From NCBI RefSeq assembly GCF_001304615.2, contig NZ_CP032683.1, forward strand, positions 248,001-312,000: DNA of 64,000 bases, read 5' to 3'. The stretch comes from Methanosarcina flavescens (GTDB lineage: Archaea; Halobacteriota; Methanosarcinia; Methanosarcinales; Methanosarcinaceae). The notes beneath the pieces are model-generated. The model saw only the letters and a program-made list of their open reading frames with translations, made no database searches and had not been told where the DNA came from. Positions 37,130 through 46,884 of the stretch are shown one piece after another. A program made the position numbers and the translations under genes. Numbering within the stretch: position 1 is the first letter of the stretch; the number at the start of each line of letters is the position of its first letter.

Positions 37130-37207
37130 GTATTTCTGGTGTCACCTGACATGGAAGGCTTCTGAACCTGCCGCAGTTGTATAAAATTCTAGCACTCCGG
37201 CTAAACT

Positions 37208-37465
37208 TTAGATTTCTTCCAGTTTGGATTTTATTTCTTCCACTGTTTTTTTGATTTCTTCGATATCTCTTTCCATTTTAACTATTCGCTCATTATCCCT
37301 TGGAGCTGCATACCCGGAACTGTTCAGCAGCACTACCACTGCACCTACTATAAGCAAGATAAGTAGAAGGTTCAGGAGAAATCCCCAGAACGAGCCCATC
37401 ACGCCGTATCCCATACCATTCAAGCTTTCCACCTCGAAAAAACAGATTTTCTTGATATTATTCAC
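37208..37465 (-). CDS. Small membrane protein with C-terminal coiled coil
   Basis: An 85-residue protein: a hydrophobic helix at about 29-50 (FLLNLLLILLIVGAVVVLL) and a charged coiled coil at 58-85 (NERIVKMERDIEEIKKTVEEIKSKLEEI). It may start at ATG codons further in (MGYGVMGSFWG). It is the first gene of the likely operon with the ArsR-like regulator, 78 bases upstream of it. Function unknown; membrane tethering of a partner through the coiled coil is possible. Confidence 0.7.
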   Translation of the reverse strand: MNNIKKICFFEVESLNGMGYGVMGSFWGFLLNLLLILLIVGAVVVLLNSSGYAAPRDNERIVKMERDIEEIKKTVEEIKSKLEEI

Positions 37466-37688
37466 TTTTCTTATTTCATCGACTTTTTCCTCAGATATTG
37501 CTAACCATGAATATAAAGAATATCCGGTAGAAAGGTAACCTCGAAGACGAGACCTCGATAGAAATAACAGATAAAAGGTTGTTAAAATGAATGTTTAAGC
37601 TGTAACTTTAAAATCTAATCTGAGGGAATAAATAAAGAAGATAATATTATTAAGAGTTAGCTTCGACACTCGACCATAAGCAATATTC

Positions 37689-38159
37689 TCAATAACTATA
37701 TCCTCTACTGTGACCCTGTCCCCTGCAGTGCCTTTCGCCTGCCTGTGCTCCTGCGCAAACAGGGTAATCAGTAAATACTTCGCCGCTGACAGCATCAATC
37801 CTTGCCTGCTTGTAAACCCCATCCTCGTCTTGATAGGAAACAATCCACCAGCGGCGCATCTGAGAAATGTCATCTTTAGAAACCTTACTATCGATTTCTT
37901 TCCTTGCAATCTCGAGTGCTTCATCTGAAGTCTCAACCTCAACTTCTGCGGGATTATCTGAGTTGAAATAAGGGCAACCGGAGAAATTTCCTGCACACGG
38001 ACCCAAGCCCGTGCATCTTGCAGCCCACCTGTGTGATCCAAATCCGTAATTTGTCCCTGCGTTATCCGAAGTAACTGCACTGACGACTGCTGCTCCGGAG
38101 GCTCCTACAAGCAGTATTCCCAGCAGAATTGCTATTATCGCCTTTCTCATTTTATGCAC
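37689..38159 (-). CDS. Secreted PepSY-domain protein
   Basis: A 156-residue exported protein: signal peptide (AIIAILLGILLVGASGAAVVSA), a Cys/Gly-rich middle (AARCTGLGPCAGNFSGCPYF), and a PepSY-like unit (TSDEALEIARKEIDSKVSKDDISQMRRWWIVSYQDEDGVYKQARIDAVSGEVF). The tail is Cys/His-rich (CAGAQAGERHCRGQGHSRG), which could bind metal. Function unknown. The start has no strong ribosome site. Confidence 0.75.
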   Translation of the reverse strand: MHKMRKAIIAILLGILLVGASGAAVVSAVTSDNAGTNYGFGSHRWAARCTGLGPCAGNFSGCPYFNSDNPAEVEVETSDEALEIARKEIDSKVSKDDISQMRRWWIVSYQDEDGVYKQARIDAVSGEVFTDYPVCAGAQAGERHCRGQGHSRGYSY

Positions 38160-38442
38160 CTTTACGCCTATTTTTGCCTTCGTTTACCACACAATATGTA
38201 TCATTTACACTACATATGTAGTCTACGTGATAATATATAAATTATCGCAGGTACTGCTGGCTTTCATGAAAATTCAACTATACTTTTCATTTGTCCATCC
38301 TGCAAGCGGCGGAACCCAACACAGGCCCGCAGCAATAGCCTTAGGGCTTTAAAAGGTCTGCGTTATATAGAACTGAATTTAAAACCGACTGTACAGGAAA
38401 ATAAATATAAACCGGCTTCCCAGATAATGTATTGGAGAGCAT

Positions 38443-39267
38443 ATGAAAATTTTAGAATGCAGCATAATTGATATTGCCCCCACGATCGCGACACTGCTGA
38501 AAATCCCTATGGTTCCGCCTGCTGGCAGACCAATTCGAGTAGTAGAAACCTACGCACAGGAAAGAGGCTGCAAGCGAGCAGTAATTATTGTGGTTGATAG
38601 TCTTGGGTATTCCCTTTACAAGCACCTTTCTACATTAATGGTAAACCTGAGTGGGACTGCCGAGAAAGGAATCCTGTTCAGGTGCAAATCGGTTGCACCA
38701 ATAACATCCCCTGCTATTGCATCAATCTTTACAGGATATCCACCAGAAATGCATAATATCTACTCGACTCAAGATATCTATACCGAAAGAGCAAAAAACT
38801 CGGAAAATCCGAGACTGAAGAGTATCATGGAATGGGCTTACAGGGCAGGCATGAAAGCGTCAGCGGTCATTGAGTATGAAGGTGCGGAAAGTTTCAGGGG
38901 GAGAATAAAAGATTTTTATGGAGTTCCAGATTCCGAAGATATCCTGGATTATGACCTTCAGATCACGAATTATGCTGTGCGTGCTCTCAAAGAAAAGCCC
39001 GATGTCCTGGCGGTTCACCTAAGGGCTCTTGATCGTTTTTCCCATAGGGCAGAAAGCTGGGAAGAACTGAGAAAGGCTGCAAAAGCCATAGATGAAAACC
39101 TGGGCGAGATTTTCCGGAGTGCAGAAAAAGGGACGATTTTCTTTATCTGCGGAGACCACGCAATCCATGGCGGAGAAAAGTGGTTGAAGAATGCGGAAGG
39201 AGAAGATATCAAAAATCACAGGGAAAACATTGTAGCCCTTATTGTAGCCTGTAAGCAGGAAGCATAA
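38443..39267 (+). CDS. Alkaline phosphatase-superfamily hydrolase
   Basis: A 274-residue member of the phosphodiesterase/nucleotide pyrophosphatase branch of the alkaline phosphatase superfamily. The first metal Asp is in VIIVVDSLGY, the nucleophile region is APITSPAIASIFTGYPPEMHNI, and late metal ligands are LRALDRFSH and FICGDHAIHGG. It should hydrolyse a phosphate or sulfate ester; the substrate is unknown. It is cytoplasmic, with no signal peptide, and convergent with the HAD gene. Confidence 0.82.
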   Translation: MKILECSIIDIAPTIATLLKIPMVPPAGRPIRVVETYAQERGCKRAVIIVVDSLGYSLYKHLSTLMVNLSGTAEKGILFRCKSVAPITSPAIASIFTGYPPEMHNIYSTQDIYTERAKNSENPRLKSIMEWAYRAGMKASAVIEYEGAESFRGRIKDFYGVPDSEDILDYDLQITNYAVRALKEKPDVLAVHLRALDRFSHRAESWEELRKAAKAIDENLGEIFRSAEKGTIFFICGDHAIHGGEKWLKNAEGEDIKNHRENIVALIVACKQEA

Positions 39268-39332
39268 ATCGACCGAACGCCTCCAAAAAGCTAGCATTAG
39301 CAGGTTTATACAGATTTATTTTAAAATTAGTA

Positions 39333-39953
39333 TCAGAACTTTTGCCCAACCTTAAGAATCTTACTGAAACACCTGATTGTTCGGCTGGTATTCTTATGCA
39401 GAATTCCAATACCTCCTGCCTCTTCCCACTCGCGGATGTTTTCAGAATTATCATCAATAAGGACCCTTGCAGCCCCTGACTGCAGGGCTTTTTCCGGTCG
39501 GTAGCAGAGGATTGCATTTTCTGCATAAGAGGCTCCAAGTTCTTTCCTGATCCATTTGATTTTTCCTTCTCTCGCATTGATTAAGGCTTTTTTTCTCTCA
39601 GGCCCAGGGAGCGCAGAAAGGATTGTAGGAAAGTAGCCTGAACTTCTAAGAAACCCATGTAGCTCCCTTCCTCCTGGCATCCAGGACATCTCTGACCAGA
39701 ATTCAATTCCTGCCGATGTAATTTTTTTCCAGAATAACTCTCTATCATTGCTGTACCAGAACATCATATCGTCACCCAGTTTTTCACAGGCACCTGTGAA
39801 GTCCGTAAGGACTCCATCCATATCAAGAAAAAGTTTTATTTCTTCTATGGGCTCGGGAGAAAAAGAGAGATCAGACGAATGGCTTGAGAGAGATCTCTGA
39901 GAGCTTGCAGGATTGCTCTGGATAAAATTGTACGGATTGAAAGAAGCAGGCAT
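39333..39953 (-). CDS. HAD-family 5'-nucleotidase-like phosphatase
   Basis: A 206-residue HAD hydrolase resembling the 5'(3')-deoxyribonucleotidase (NT5C) branch. Motif I is LFLDMDGVLTDF (nucleophile and acid Asp), motif II lies near ILSALPGPER, and motif III/IV is ARVLIDDNSENIREWEEAGG. The first 40 residues, Ser/Pro-rich, may be extra; a start nearer KLFLDMDG is possible but no better ribosome site was found. It likely removes phosphate from small metabolites. Confidence 0.8.
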   Translation of the reverse strand: MPASFNPYNFIQSNPASSQRSLSSHSSDLSFSPEPIEEIKLFLDMDGVLTDFTGACEKLGDDMMFWYSNDRELFWKKITSAGIEFWSEMSWMPGGRELHGFLRSSGYFPTILSALPGPERKKALINAREGKIKWIRKELGASYAENAILCYRPEKALQSGAARVLIDDNSENIREWEEAGGIGILHKNTSRTIRCFSKILKVGQKF

Positions 39954-40126
39954 AATAAACCTCCCTTAATTCCTCTAGCAGCAAATGACTTCCCATTAAT
40001 AGTTTATTTAGATACCATAATAAAAAGTACTCATAGTAAAAAAATTAGTATGGAAAAGGTTAAAAAGAAGATTTCTATCTTCCCCCGTGGAAGATTTCTA
40101 CCTTCTCATCCGTCACTTTGTCGTTC

Positions 40127-40471
40127 TTATTTTTTCTTTGAGATAGAGCTTTCGAACCTGTCCACCAGTTTCTTTACATCGGTCTTGATATCCGAGGCAA
40201 GCTTTTTTGCACTCTCACCGGTTGTATCAACGAGTTTCTCAACTCTGCCAGTGATGCTTTTTACCTCATCCTTTACATCAATGGACTTCATTTCCTCGGA
40301 AAGAGATTTTATTTCTGAATTTATATTCTTTGCAAGTTTCGAGGCTTCGTCCCCTGTCTTCTTTGCTAGAAGGTCAATATCGTTTCCAAGCTTTCCAAAC
40401 CGCTCCTGAATTCCGGGACTTCTTTTTCCAGTTTCTGTTCCTTTGCTTTCACTTTCCATTGTATGTGCCAT
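40127..40471 (-). CDS. Hypothetical helical protein
   Basis: A 114-residue hydrophilic protein with long amphipathic helices in a loose repeat of about 33 residues (AKKTGDEASKLAKNINSEIKSLSEEMKSI and TTGESAKKLASDIKTDVKKLVDRF). The pattern resembles apolipoprotein- or LEA-like stress proteins, but no family is certain. The ATG follows GGGGTC. It stands alone. Confidence 0.65.
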   Translation of the reverse strand: MAHTMESESKGTETGKRSPGIQERFGKLGNDIDLLAKKTGDEASKLAKNINSEIKSLSEEMKSIDVKDEVKSITGRVEKLVDTTGESAKKLASDIKTDVKKLVDRFESSISKKK

Positions 40472-40859
40472 ATAGACCCCTTCATATATTTAATAAACAT
40501 AATGGATTTCTATCAAAAGAAAGCCTGTTTTTCAAATATTTATTATGAACTTTCGGTGTCATAAAATTACCCATAAAGTTTTACCTGAAGTTTTTAGAAA
40601 TTGTTTATGATATTATCCAATAAAATTCTGTGAACTCTCCATAACCAAAAACTAATTTAAAAATAAATTAATGTTACGCTACAAGCTTATAAAGTATAAA
40701 TTAAAATAGTATGCTTGTAAAAGTAAGGCTAGTTAACTGATTCAAAGAGTTTATGGAAAAACTCTGGCCAGAAAGATATAAGAACCGGATTAAGATGCCG
40801 TACTCAGGAAAAATCAGCTCTCTGTGATAGAGTAAGCCATTAAAGGCTATAGAGGAGAT
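40472..40859. other. Divergent promoter region
   Basis: A+T-rich and gene-free between the helical protein (-) and the DUF373 gene (+). TATA-like sequence near 40690-40710 may serve the latter. Confidence 0.35.
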
Positions 40860-41996
40860 ATGCAGACCTTAGTTATATGCATAGACAGAGATAACGATCT
40901 GGGCGAAAAAGCAAAGCTCGAAACCCCGATAGTAGGACGGGAGGCAAATATTCAAGCTGCCGTTGCACTTGGAATCGCAGATCCGGAGGACTCTGATACC
41001 AATACAATTTTCGGCGGGATCAGGATTCTTGATGAGTTGCGGGCAAAAGGAACCGATGCAGAGATAGTCTCTTTTGCAGGAGACAAAAACGTTGGAGTAA
41101 TCGCAGACCAGAGAATTGCAGAACAGCTCGAAACCTTTCTCAATACGAATAATGTGCAGAGAGCAATTTTTGTCTCAGACGGCGCAGAGGACGAGACACT
41201 TGTGCCTATTGTCCAATCCCGTATAAAAATTGACTCCGTGAAAAGAATCGTAGTAATGCAAAGTGAAAATCTGGAGAGTACCTATTATATTCTGAAACAT
41301 GTATTCAGCGACCCAAAGATTTCCCAGACTTTCTTTGTACCTTTAGGGCTTGCTTTTCTCATTTATGCAATATTTCTGCTTGCCCAGTATCCTGAAGGTG
41401 CAGTTGTGGGAATTCTTGCAGCTGTAGGGCTTTACATGCTGTACAGAGGCTTTGGGCTGGATGACCTTGTCGCCCTTGAGAAAGAAAGGCTCTGGGACGC
41501 TTTTCTGGAACAGAGGATGGTTTTCATAAGCTATACGGCTGCCCTGCTTACAATTCTTGTAGCGACTGCATACGGGGCAATGGAGGTATGGAAACTTTAT
41601 TCGGCAGAAGGGGTGTGGTACCACGGAACCCTTACGCTTGTCTCAGTATTCATAAATGCCTCAGTCTGGTGGTATGCAGGAGCCCTGCTGCTTGCGGATC
41701 TTGGGAAAATTTTCGATCTAAGGATGGAGGAAAAGCCAATTTATAAAAATGTCGCTATCTCTCTCTTTATAATCGCAACTGGATTGCTCTTCTGGGGTGC
41801 AAGCACATATATTTTAGCGGCAGCCTCCCTTTCGGAAGGCATTACTAATAATGCAACTCTTGCCCTCCAGTATTTTGTATATTCAGTCATAGTTGCAATT
41901 CTTATTGCTCTTGCCGGTATAAAGTACAGCGTATCAAACCAGGCTTCCGAAAATGGAAACCCAGAAAGGGGTAGAAGAAAGAGAAAGCTCGCCTGA
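40860..41996 (+). CDS. DUF373 family membrane protein
   Basis: A 378-residue archaeal protein. The cytosolic N-terminal half (residues about 1-150) has the DUF373 opening LVICIDRDNDLGEKA. It is followed by about five or six transmembrane helices (FFVPLGLAFLIYAIFLLAQY, VGILAAVGLYMLYRGFGL, FISYTAALLTILVATAYG and others). The family (PF04123) is conserved in euryarchaea and has no known function. AGGAGA is the ribosome site. An MTAP-type phosphorylase gene follows after about 90 bases on the same strand. Confidence 0.9.
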   Translation: MQTLVICIDRDNDLGEKAKLETPIVGREANIQAAVALGIADPEDSDTNTIFGGIRILDELRAKGTDAEIVSFAGDKNVGVIADQRIAEQLETFLNTNNVQRAIFVSDGAEDETLVPIVQSRIKIDSVKRIVVMQSENLESTYYILKHVFSDPKISQTFFVPLGLAFLIYAIFLLAQYPEGAVVGILAAVGLYMLYRGFGLDDLVALEKERLWDAFLEQRMVFISYTAALLTILVATAYGAMEVWKLYSAEGVWYHGTLTLVSVFINASVWWYAGALLLADLGKIFDLRMEEKPIYKNVAISLFIIATGLLFWGASTYILAAASLSEGITNNATLALQYFVYSVIVAILIALAGIKYSVSNQASENGNPERGRRKRKLA

Positions 41997-42085
41997 CTGA
42001 AGTTGTTTTGCCAGGTAACCAAAATTCGATAGGTCAGGTGAAATGGAAAACAGGAACAACGGTAAAAACTACCAGGTAGATAAAA

Positions 42086-42862
42086 ATGGAGAAGGCAGCT
42101 GAAAATGTAGAGATTGCAGTGCTCGGTGGTGTTGGTTTCAATTCATACAGGGAATTTGAAAGCCAGCCAGTACACACTCCATATGGAGGAATTACCACTT
42201 ATTTTACTACCATAAGAAGAAAAAGAGTTGCAGTAATTCCGAGGCATGCAGGAGAAAATCATATTCCTCCACATAGAATTAACTACAGGGCAAATATCTG
42301 GGCAGTACATGCCATAGGGGCAAAACGTATAATCTCTACAAATTCCGTAGGGTCAATGCGAGGACATCCTGTGGGCAGTTTTGTAGTGCTTGGTGATTTC
42401 ATAGATTTCACCCGGAACAGACCCTCTACTTTTTATGATGATAAGACTGTACATGTCGACCTCTCTGAGCCCTACTGTCCGGAAATCAGGACTGCCCTCA
42501 GATGTGCCCTGGAAAAAAAAGGGCTTTCCTATACCGAAGGAATTTATGCCTGCACGGAAGGTCCGCGCTTTGAGACCCGAGCCGAAATTCGAATGATGAG
42601 CCAGTTTGCCGATGTTGTGGGCATGACGGGTGTGCCTGAGGTAATCCTTGCAAAAGAACTCAGCCTCTGTTATGCTTCTCTCGCTATTGTCACAAATCAG
42701 GCATGTGGGTTGACTACACAGAAACTAACAGCGGATGAAGTCACTGAAGTCGTGGGAAAAGCCCAGGATTCGATCTTTGAAATAATTTCGGACACAGTAG
42801 AAAATCTCAAAGAAGCCCGAAGCTGCAGGTGCAGATTTGCAAAAGAAGGAGCATGCTTGTAA
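42086..42862 (+). CDS. MTAP/MTIP-type purine nucleoside phosphorylase
   Basis: A 258-residue enzyme of the 5'-methylthioadenosine/methylthioinosine phosphorylase family. The cues are RHAGENHIPPHRINYRANI, STNSVGSMRG, VVLGDFIDFTRNRPSTFYDD, YACTEGPRFETRAEIRMM and the end of the base pocket VGMTGVPEVILAKELSLCYASLAIVTN. It splits methylthio-nucleosides from polyamine or SAM metabolism with phosphate. In methanogens the route often goes through methylthioinosine, so MTIP activity is as likely as MTAP. Confidence 0.9.
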   Translation: MEKAAENVEIAVLGGVGFNSYREFESQPVHTPYGGITTYFTTIRRKRVAVIPRHAGENHIPPHRINYRANIWAVHAIGAKRIISTNSVGSMRGHPVGSFVVLGDFIDFTRNRPSTFYDDKTVHVDLSEPYCPEIRTALRCALEKKGLSYTEGIYACTEGPRFETRAEIRMMSQFADVVGMTGVPEVILAKELSLCYASLAIVTNQACGLTTQKLTADEVTEVVGKAQDSIFEIISDTVENLKEARSCRCRFAKEGACL

Positions 42863-43472
42863 ACCATAACCTTTTTGTTAAAAGGTTGAAAAAGAAAGAG
42901 AGAAGAGCATGCTTATAAGGTCTTATTTAAAGAAATTACAGAAGAAGGAATATCCTATTATAAGGTTTTATTTTAAAAAGGCAGCAGGGAAGCAGACTCC
43001 ATATAAATACAATCTCTACAAATAGGTTCGGTTCTTGATAAGATATAATCTCTACAAATAGGTTCTTGATAAGATATTTTTCCAGAATTTTCTTTACAAT
43101 AAGTACTCTTACTAACATTTTCTTTAAGCATGCCTTTAGAAATTCTCCAGATGATTCTCTTAAGTAACTTCTTCAATATTACTTTAAATGAGTCCTAGTG
43201 TTATCTCACAAAGTTGCGTATTAGATACGCTTCAAGTAGCTTATTCTCAATACTGCGACCTTCAGGAAAGAGCAGAGAGTTTTATTTATATAATTATTAA
43301 GTGATAAAATATTTATATAATAGTTCCCTATAAGATAGGTTGCAAATGGGATAAAAGAAAGATAAAAGGTGTGCTAAGGAAAAGTAAAGTAAAATAGTGC
43401 GCCGAATGAAGTTTAAAGTGTAAATAGTAGATTTTGAGAGAATTTAATAAATTTCAATAGATCAGGATAAAA
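42863..43472. other. Repeat-containing spacer
   Basis: No gene. It contains short repeated words (AGCATGCTT three times on either strand; TTATAAGG-TATTT twice) and the direct repeat at 43011-43077. A+T-rich sequence at 43280-43330 probably contains the helicase promoter. Confidence 0.4.
43011..43077. repeat. Direct repeat of about 32 bp
   Basis: AATCTCTACAAATAGGTTC followed by TTGATAAGATAT is present twice in succession; the first copy has an extra GGTTC. There are no spacers or further copies, so it is not a CRISPR. Confidence 0.85.
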
Positions 43473-45950
43473 ATGATACTCTGGGTCTTAGGCTACGCTG
43501 AAAAATCGAAGATAAGAGTTATGGCTATAAAGGACCGGATGAAACAGCCGATTTATACGGCGGAACTCTATTTAAAGGATAGTTACAAAGGACCACGCCC
43601 TCATAAAATAAGGCTTCTTACCGGCAAAAAAGAAGAATTCATTCCTCCCCAGCAGTTTATAGAGCTCTTACGTGGTGCAAATCGGATAATGCTTGCAGGA
43701 GGAGGGGACCCTGCAAATGAGACTGCGTTTATGGAGATGCTCAAAGGTTTTCAACTCAGTGCAGATAGAGTTAAAATCTGCAAACACTGCCTGATAAACA
43801 AACGTTTCAACTTTGTAAATAGTAAATCCATCAAATACCACAATGAACTCATCTGCCTGGGCTGTGCAAAGGAAGAACTTTTGCGTGCAGTCCGTTCGGC
43901 TGGTGTGCAGTATGGGGAGAAATCTATAGATTTCCTTGAGCAGGTTCTCGTGAAGACCAGGGACCTTGATAGGACTATCCGGATGCTTACCCCAGAAAGG
44001 CTGGACCCTGAGTTCACGCGTTACGATACTATAAGGACAAACCCTACGAGTGCTACTGTCAGGGTAAAGAACCTGCCCCTTCAAAAGGAATTCAAAGACA
44101 TGCTGCTCGAAAAGTCTGAGACCTTACTGCCTGTTCAGGCCCTGTCGGTTGAAGCCGGACTTCTGGAAGGGAAAAATCAGTTTGTAATTTCGGCGACAGC
44201 AACCGGAAAGACCCTTATAGGGGAGATGGCAGGAATCCAGAATCTTCTTGACAAAAAAGGAAAAATGCTTTATCTGGTTCCCCTGGTGGCACTTGCAAAC
44301 CAGAAATACGACCAGTTCAAAGAGCGCTATTCGAAACTCGGGCTCACCACTTCAATAAAGATTGGAGCAATTCTCATAAAAACCTCCCAGCGCGTGAAAA
44401 TGCAGACCAGCCCGGGTGCGGATATAATCGTAGGGACTTACGAGGGTATAGACCATATGCTCAGGTCTGGAAATGCCGATTACCTGGGTAAGATCGGAAC
44501 TGTGGTTGTGGATGAAGTCCATACCCTCGAAGACCAGGAAAGGGGGCACAGGCTGGACGGGCTTATAGGAAGGCTGAGGTATGTGGCACCCGAGGCGCAG
44601 TTTATCTATCTCTCAGCAACCGTAGCAAATCCTGAAGGCTATGCAAAGAAGCTCGGAGCCAGGCTTATCCGTTACGAGCACAGACCGGTCCCTATTGACA
44701 GGCATCTCTTATTCTGCCAGGAGAACGAGAAGGCAAAGCTAATTTCCCAGCTAGCGAAAGAGGAGTATTCGATGTTCTCTTCTAAAAAGCATAGGGGGCA
44801 GACAATTGTCTTTACAAACTCCCGCCGAAACTGCCACAGGCTCGCCGCCGCCCTTTCAATTCAGGCGGCTCCCTATCATGCCGGGCTTTCCCAGTACGAG
44901 AGAAAGAAAGTTGAAACTCGCTTTGTAAAAGGAGAGCTTCCGGTAGTCGTGACTACAGCCGCCCTTGCGGCAGGTGTAGATTTTCCGGCTTCCCAGGTAA
45001 TCTTTGAATCCCTTGCAATGGGAGTAGACTGGATTTCAGTCCAGGACTTCCTGCAGATGAGCGGAAGGGCAGGCAGGCCTGACTATCATGACCGCGGAAT
45101 TGTCGTGCTTATGCCCGTACCTGGAAAGTCCTACTCAGGCTCCCAGTCAGATACCGAAGAAGAGATTGCAATCAAACTGCTTCAGGGAGAAATGCTCTCA
45201 GCAGGCGTACAGTACGGAGAAGCCGAGCAGCTTGAGGAAGTGCTTGCATCAGTTGCAGTCACTTCCTCGGTGCAGGATCTCAGGAAGATCCATAACCTGA
45301 TGTTTGGGAACTACGACCTGGAAAGATTAATCCTGCGCCTCCAGAGTTATCGCTTTCTGGAAAGAAAAGGAAACCGGATAACGCTTACGCGTTTTGGAAA
45401 GATTATTGCGACTCATTTCCTTCCGGTATCGAAAGCCTTCCTGATTCGAGATGCTGTGCTTGAAGAGAACAAACCCCTTCAGATTGTGACAAACTTGGAG
45501 TTTTTCGATGCAGCGTACTTCAAGTATGCAAACCAGATAGGAAGCTCTCTGCATGTTAATATGCCTTCAAGGGTCTTTCAGGGGGCTACCCTTGATATAA
45601 TCTTTGACGGGGAATCCCTTTCCCAGCTTGATGTAAAAATCCGGGAGTTAATGTTGAACTTTGCTTCGGACTTTTTAACCTGTGCCTGCAAAGATTCGCC
45701 TTACTGCGGCTGTGCAGAACAGAAGTTCTCGGAAAAAATTATCAAGTTGCGTACAGAAACGCTTGAACCTGTACAGATTGTAAAGAGACTTGAAGATAAA
45801 TACGGAATTTCCGCATACCAGGGTGACGTTTTCGGGTACCTGGACAATGCAGTCCGTAATCTTGATGCCGTGGAACTTATAGCAAAGGTGCACTCCAAAA
45901 AGAGAGTGGCAGAGGAAGCAAAAAAGCTTAAAAAGAAAGTCCAGGGTTAA
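43473..45950 (+). CDS. Archaeal superfamily 2 helicase (COG1202, DUF5814)
   Basis: An 825-residue protein. The N-terminal archaeal DUF5814 region (1-200) contains a zinc-type pair C-x2-C ... C-x2-C (ICKHCLINK, ELICLGCAKEE). The helicase core has motif I SATATGKT, II DEVH, III SAT, then TIVFTNSRRNCHRLA, VTTAALAAGVDFP and QMSGRAGRPD. The C-terminal part has a further cysteine group (CACKDSPYCGCAEQ). COG1202 helicases are archaea-specific relatives of Hel308/Ski2 with likely roles in DNA repair or RNA handling. ATG 43473 is used; a later start at MAIKDRM is possible. Confidence 0.92.
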   Translation: MILWVLGYAEKSKIRVMAIKDRMKQPIYTAELYLKDSYKGPRPHKIRLLTGKKEEFIPPQQFIELLRGANRIMLAGGGDPANETAFMEMLKGFQLSADRVKICKHCLINKRFNFVNSKSIKYHNELICLGCAKEELLRAVRSAGVQYGEKSIDFLEQVLVKTRDLDRTIRMLTPERLDPEFTRYDTIRTNPTSATVRVKNLPLQKEFKDMLLEKSETLLPVQALSVEAGLLEGKNQFVISATATGKTLIGEMAGIQNLLDKKGKMLYLVPLVALANQKYDQFKERYSKLGLTTSIKIGAILIKTSQRVKMQTSPGADIIVGTYEGIDHMLRSGNADYLGKIGTVVVDEVHTLEDQERGHRLDGLIGRLRYVAPEAQFIYLSATVANPEGYAKKLGARLIRYEHRPVPIDRHLLFCQENEKAKLISQLAKEEYSMFSSKKHRGQTIVFTNSRRNCHRLAAALSIQAAPYHAGLSQYERKKVETRFVKGELPVVVTTAALAAGVDFPASQVIFESLAMGVDWISVQDFLQMSGRAGRPDYHDRGIVVLMPVPGKSYSGSQSDTEEEIAIKLLQGEMLSAGVQYGEAEQLEEVLASVAVTSSVQDLRKIHNLMFGNYDLERLILRLQSYRFLERKGNRITLTRFGKIIATHFLPVSKAFLIRDAVLEENKPLQIVTNLEFFDAAYFKYANQIGSSLHVNMPSRVFQGATLDIIFDGESLSQLDVKIRELMLNFASDFLTCACKDSPYCGCAEQKFSEKIIKLRTETLEPVQIVKRLEDKYGISAYQGDVFGYLDNAVRNLDAVELIAKVHSKKRVAEEAKKLKKKVQG

Positions 45951-46137
45951 GAGATCAAAAACGTTTTTGCAGATAGCATTGTATAGTGAGTTAAGATGCT
46001 CCTGTCTATATGGAAAATGAATTGTTTATACGTAGGGCTGACAGGTTTTCTCAAAATCCAGCCAGTATATTATATCAGAATTCGATGACAGGATATATTA
46101 TAACAGAATTTTCAGAGGGTAAGATAGAGGTAATTTC

Positions 46138-46536
46138 ATGACTGAGGACGTTGAACCCAAGAAAAATATTGGAAATGAAGCCTCAAAGAAGGTAAAAAAA
46201 AACATTACTATAGAATTCTTGAAACCTGATAACTTCAGGCAGATATATGCTATCGGAGCTGCAGGAGGGCATAGCCCCTACGATTTTAGGATCGGTTTTT
46301 ACAACGACACTCCTAAAATGTTTGGGGATGTCTCAGAATCAAGGGTTATCCAGAGGCGTGTCGAGGCCGAGATTATACTCTCTCCTGTTGCTGCACTTGA
46401 GCTTTCAAGGTGGCTGACCCAGCATATAAACGAATATGAGTCCGTTTTCGGACCTATTGCGAGAGCAATCCCGAGACCAAAAAAAGATTCTGCAAAGCCT
46501 ATTGACGAAAGTACGGATATTCAGGGTTATATCTGA
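46138..46536 (+). CDS. DUF3467 family protein
   Basis: A 132-residue protein matching DUF3467 (PF11950), small proteins of bacteria and archaea without known function: ITIEFLKPDNFRQIYAIGAAGGHSPYDFRIGFYND, then VIQRRVEAEIILSPVAALELSRWLTQHINEYESVFG. The N-terminal 25 residues are Lys-rich. A GAGGTAA site precedes ATG. Confidence 0.87.
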   Translation: MTEDVEPKKNIGNEASKKVKKNITIEFLKPDNFRQIYAIGAAGGHSPYDFRIGFYNDTPKMFGDVSESRVIQRRVEAEIILSPVAALELSRWLTQHINEYESVFGPIARAIPRPKKDSAKPIDESTDIQGYI

Positions 46537-46884
46537 TCCTGGCTCGAGTCAGGATAAAATAGATAAGGATCCTGGTTAACTGGAAAATCAAACTTGACTT
46601 CCATAAGGAGCTATTTGATCCAGGAAGTATTTTGAGAACCCGGAAGATCGATGGTTATATATCTCTGTAAAGGGTATGTAATTTTCAGTTTTCTTAAAAG
46701 CCGGTGGAGTGACGATATTAGAAGAATTTCTCGATTACTGACAGGAAGCGGCTGATACTGGCAGCAAGCAGACCGCAGGTGTGGATGTGGCTCTGATGCG
46801 GTTCGCCCTTACCGGCTTGGGACATAAGAAACAGGAACCCGGGAGTACGGGGAAAACGCAGAACAAATAAGCGAGGGTTTAAAT
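46537..46884. other. Spacer holding a possible RNA
   Basis: No protein gene. A TATA-like GTTATATATC at about 46653 lies upstream of the structured block at 46698-46823, listed separately. The rest up to 46884 may be the leader of the Sm-like gene. Confidence 0.4.
46698..46823 (+). ncRNA. Candidate structured RNA, H/ACA-like
   Basis: A perfect eight-base outer stem, AAGCCGGT (46698-46705) with ACCGGCTT (46811-46818), encloses several smaller hairpins: AGAA/TTCT, GCTG/CAGC, and ACCGCA/TGCGGT. The last has GATG...CTGATG around its loop, which could form an L7Ae kink. The sequence GGGACA follows the stem, an ACA box in the right place for an archaeal H/ACA guide RNA. A TATA-like site lies about 40 bases upstream. 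It could instead be the structured 5' leader of the Sm-like gene. Confidence 0.35.
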
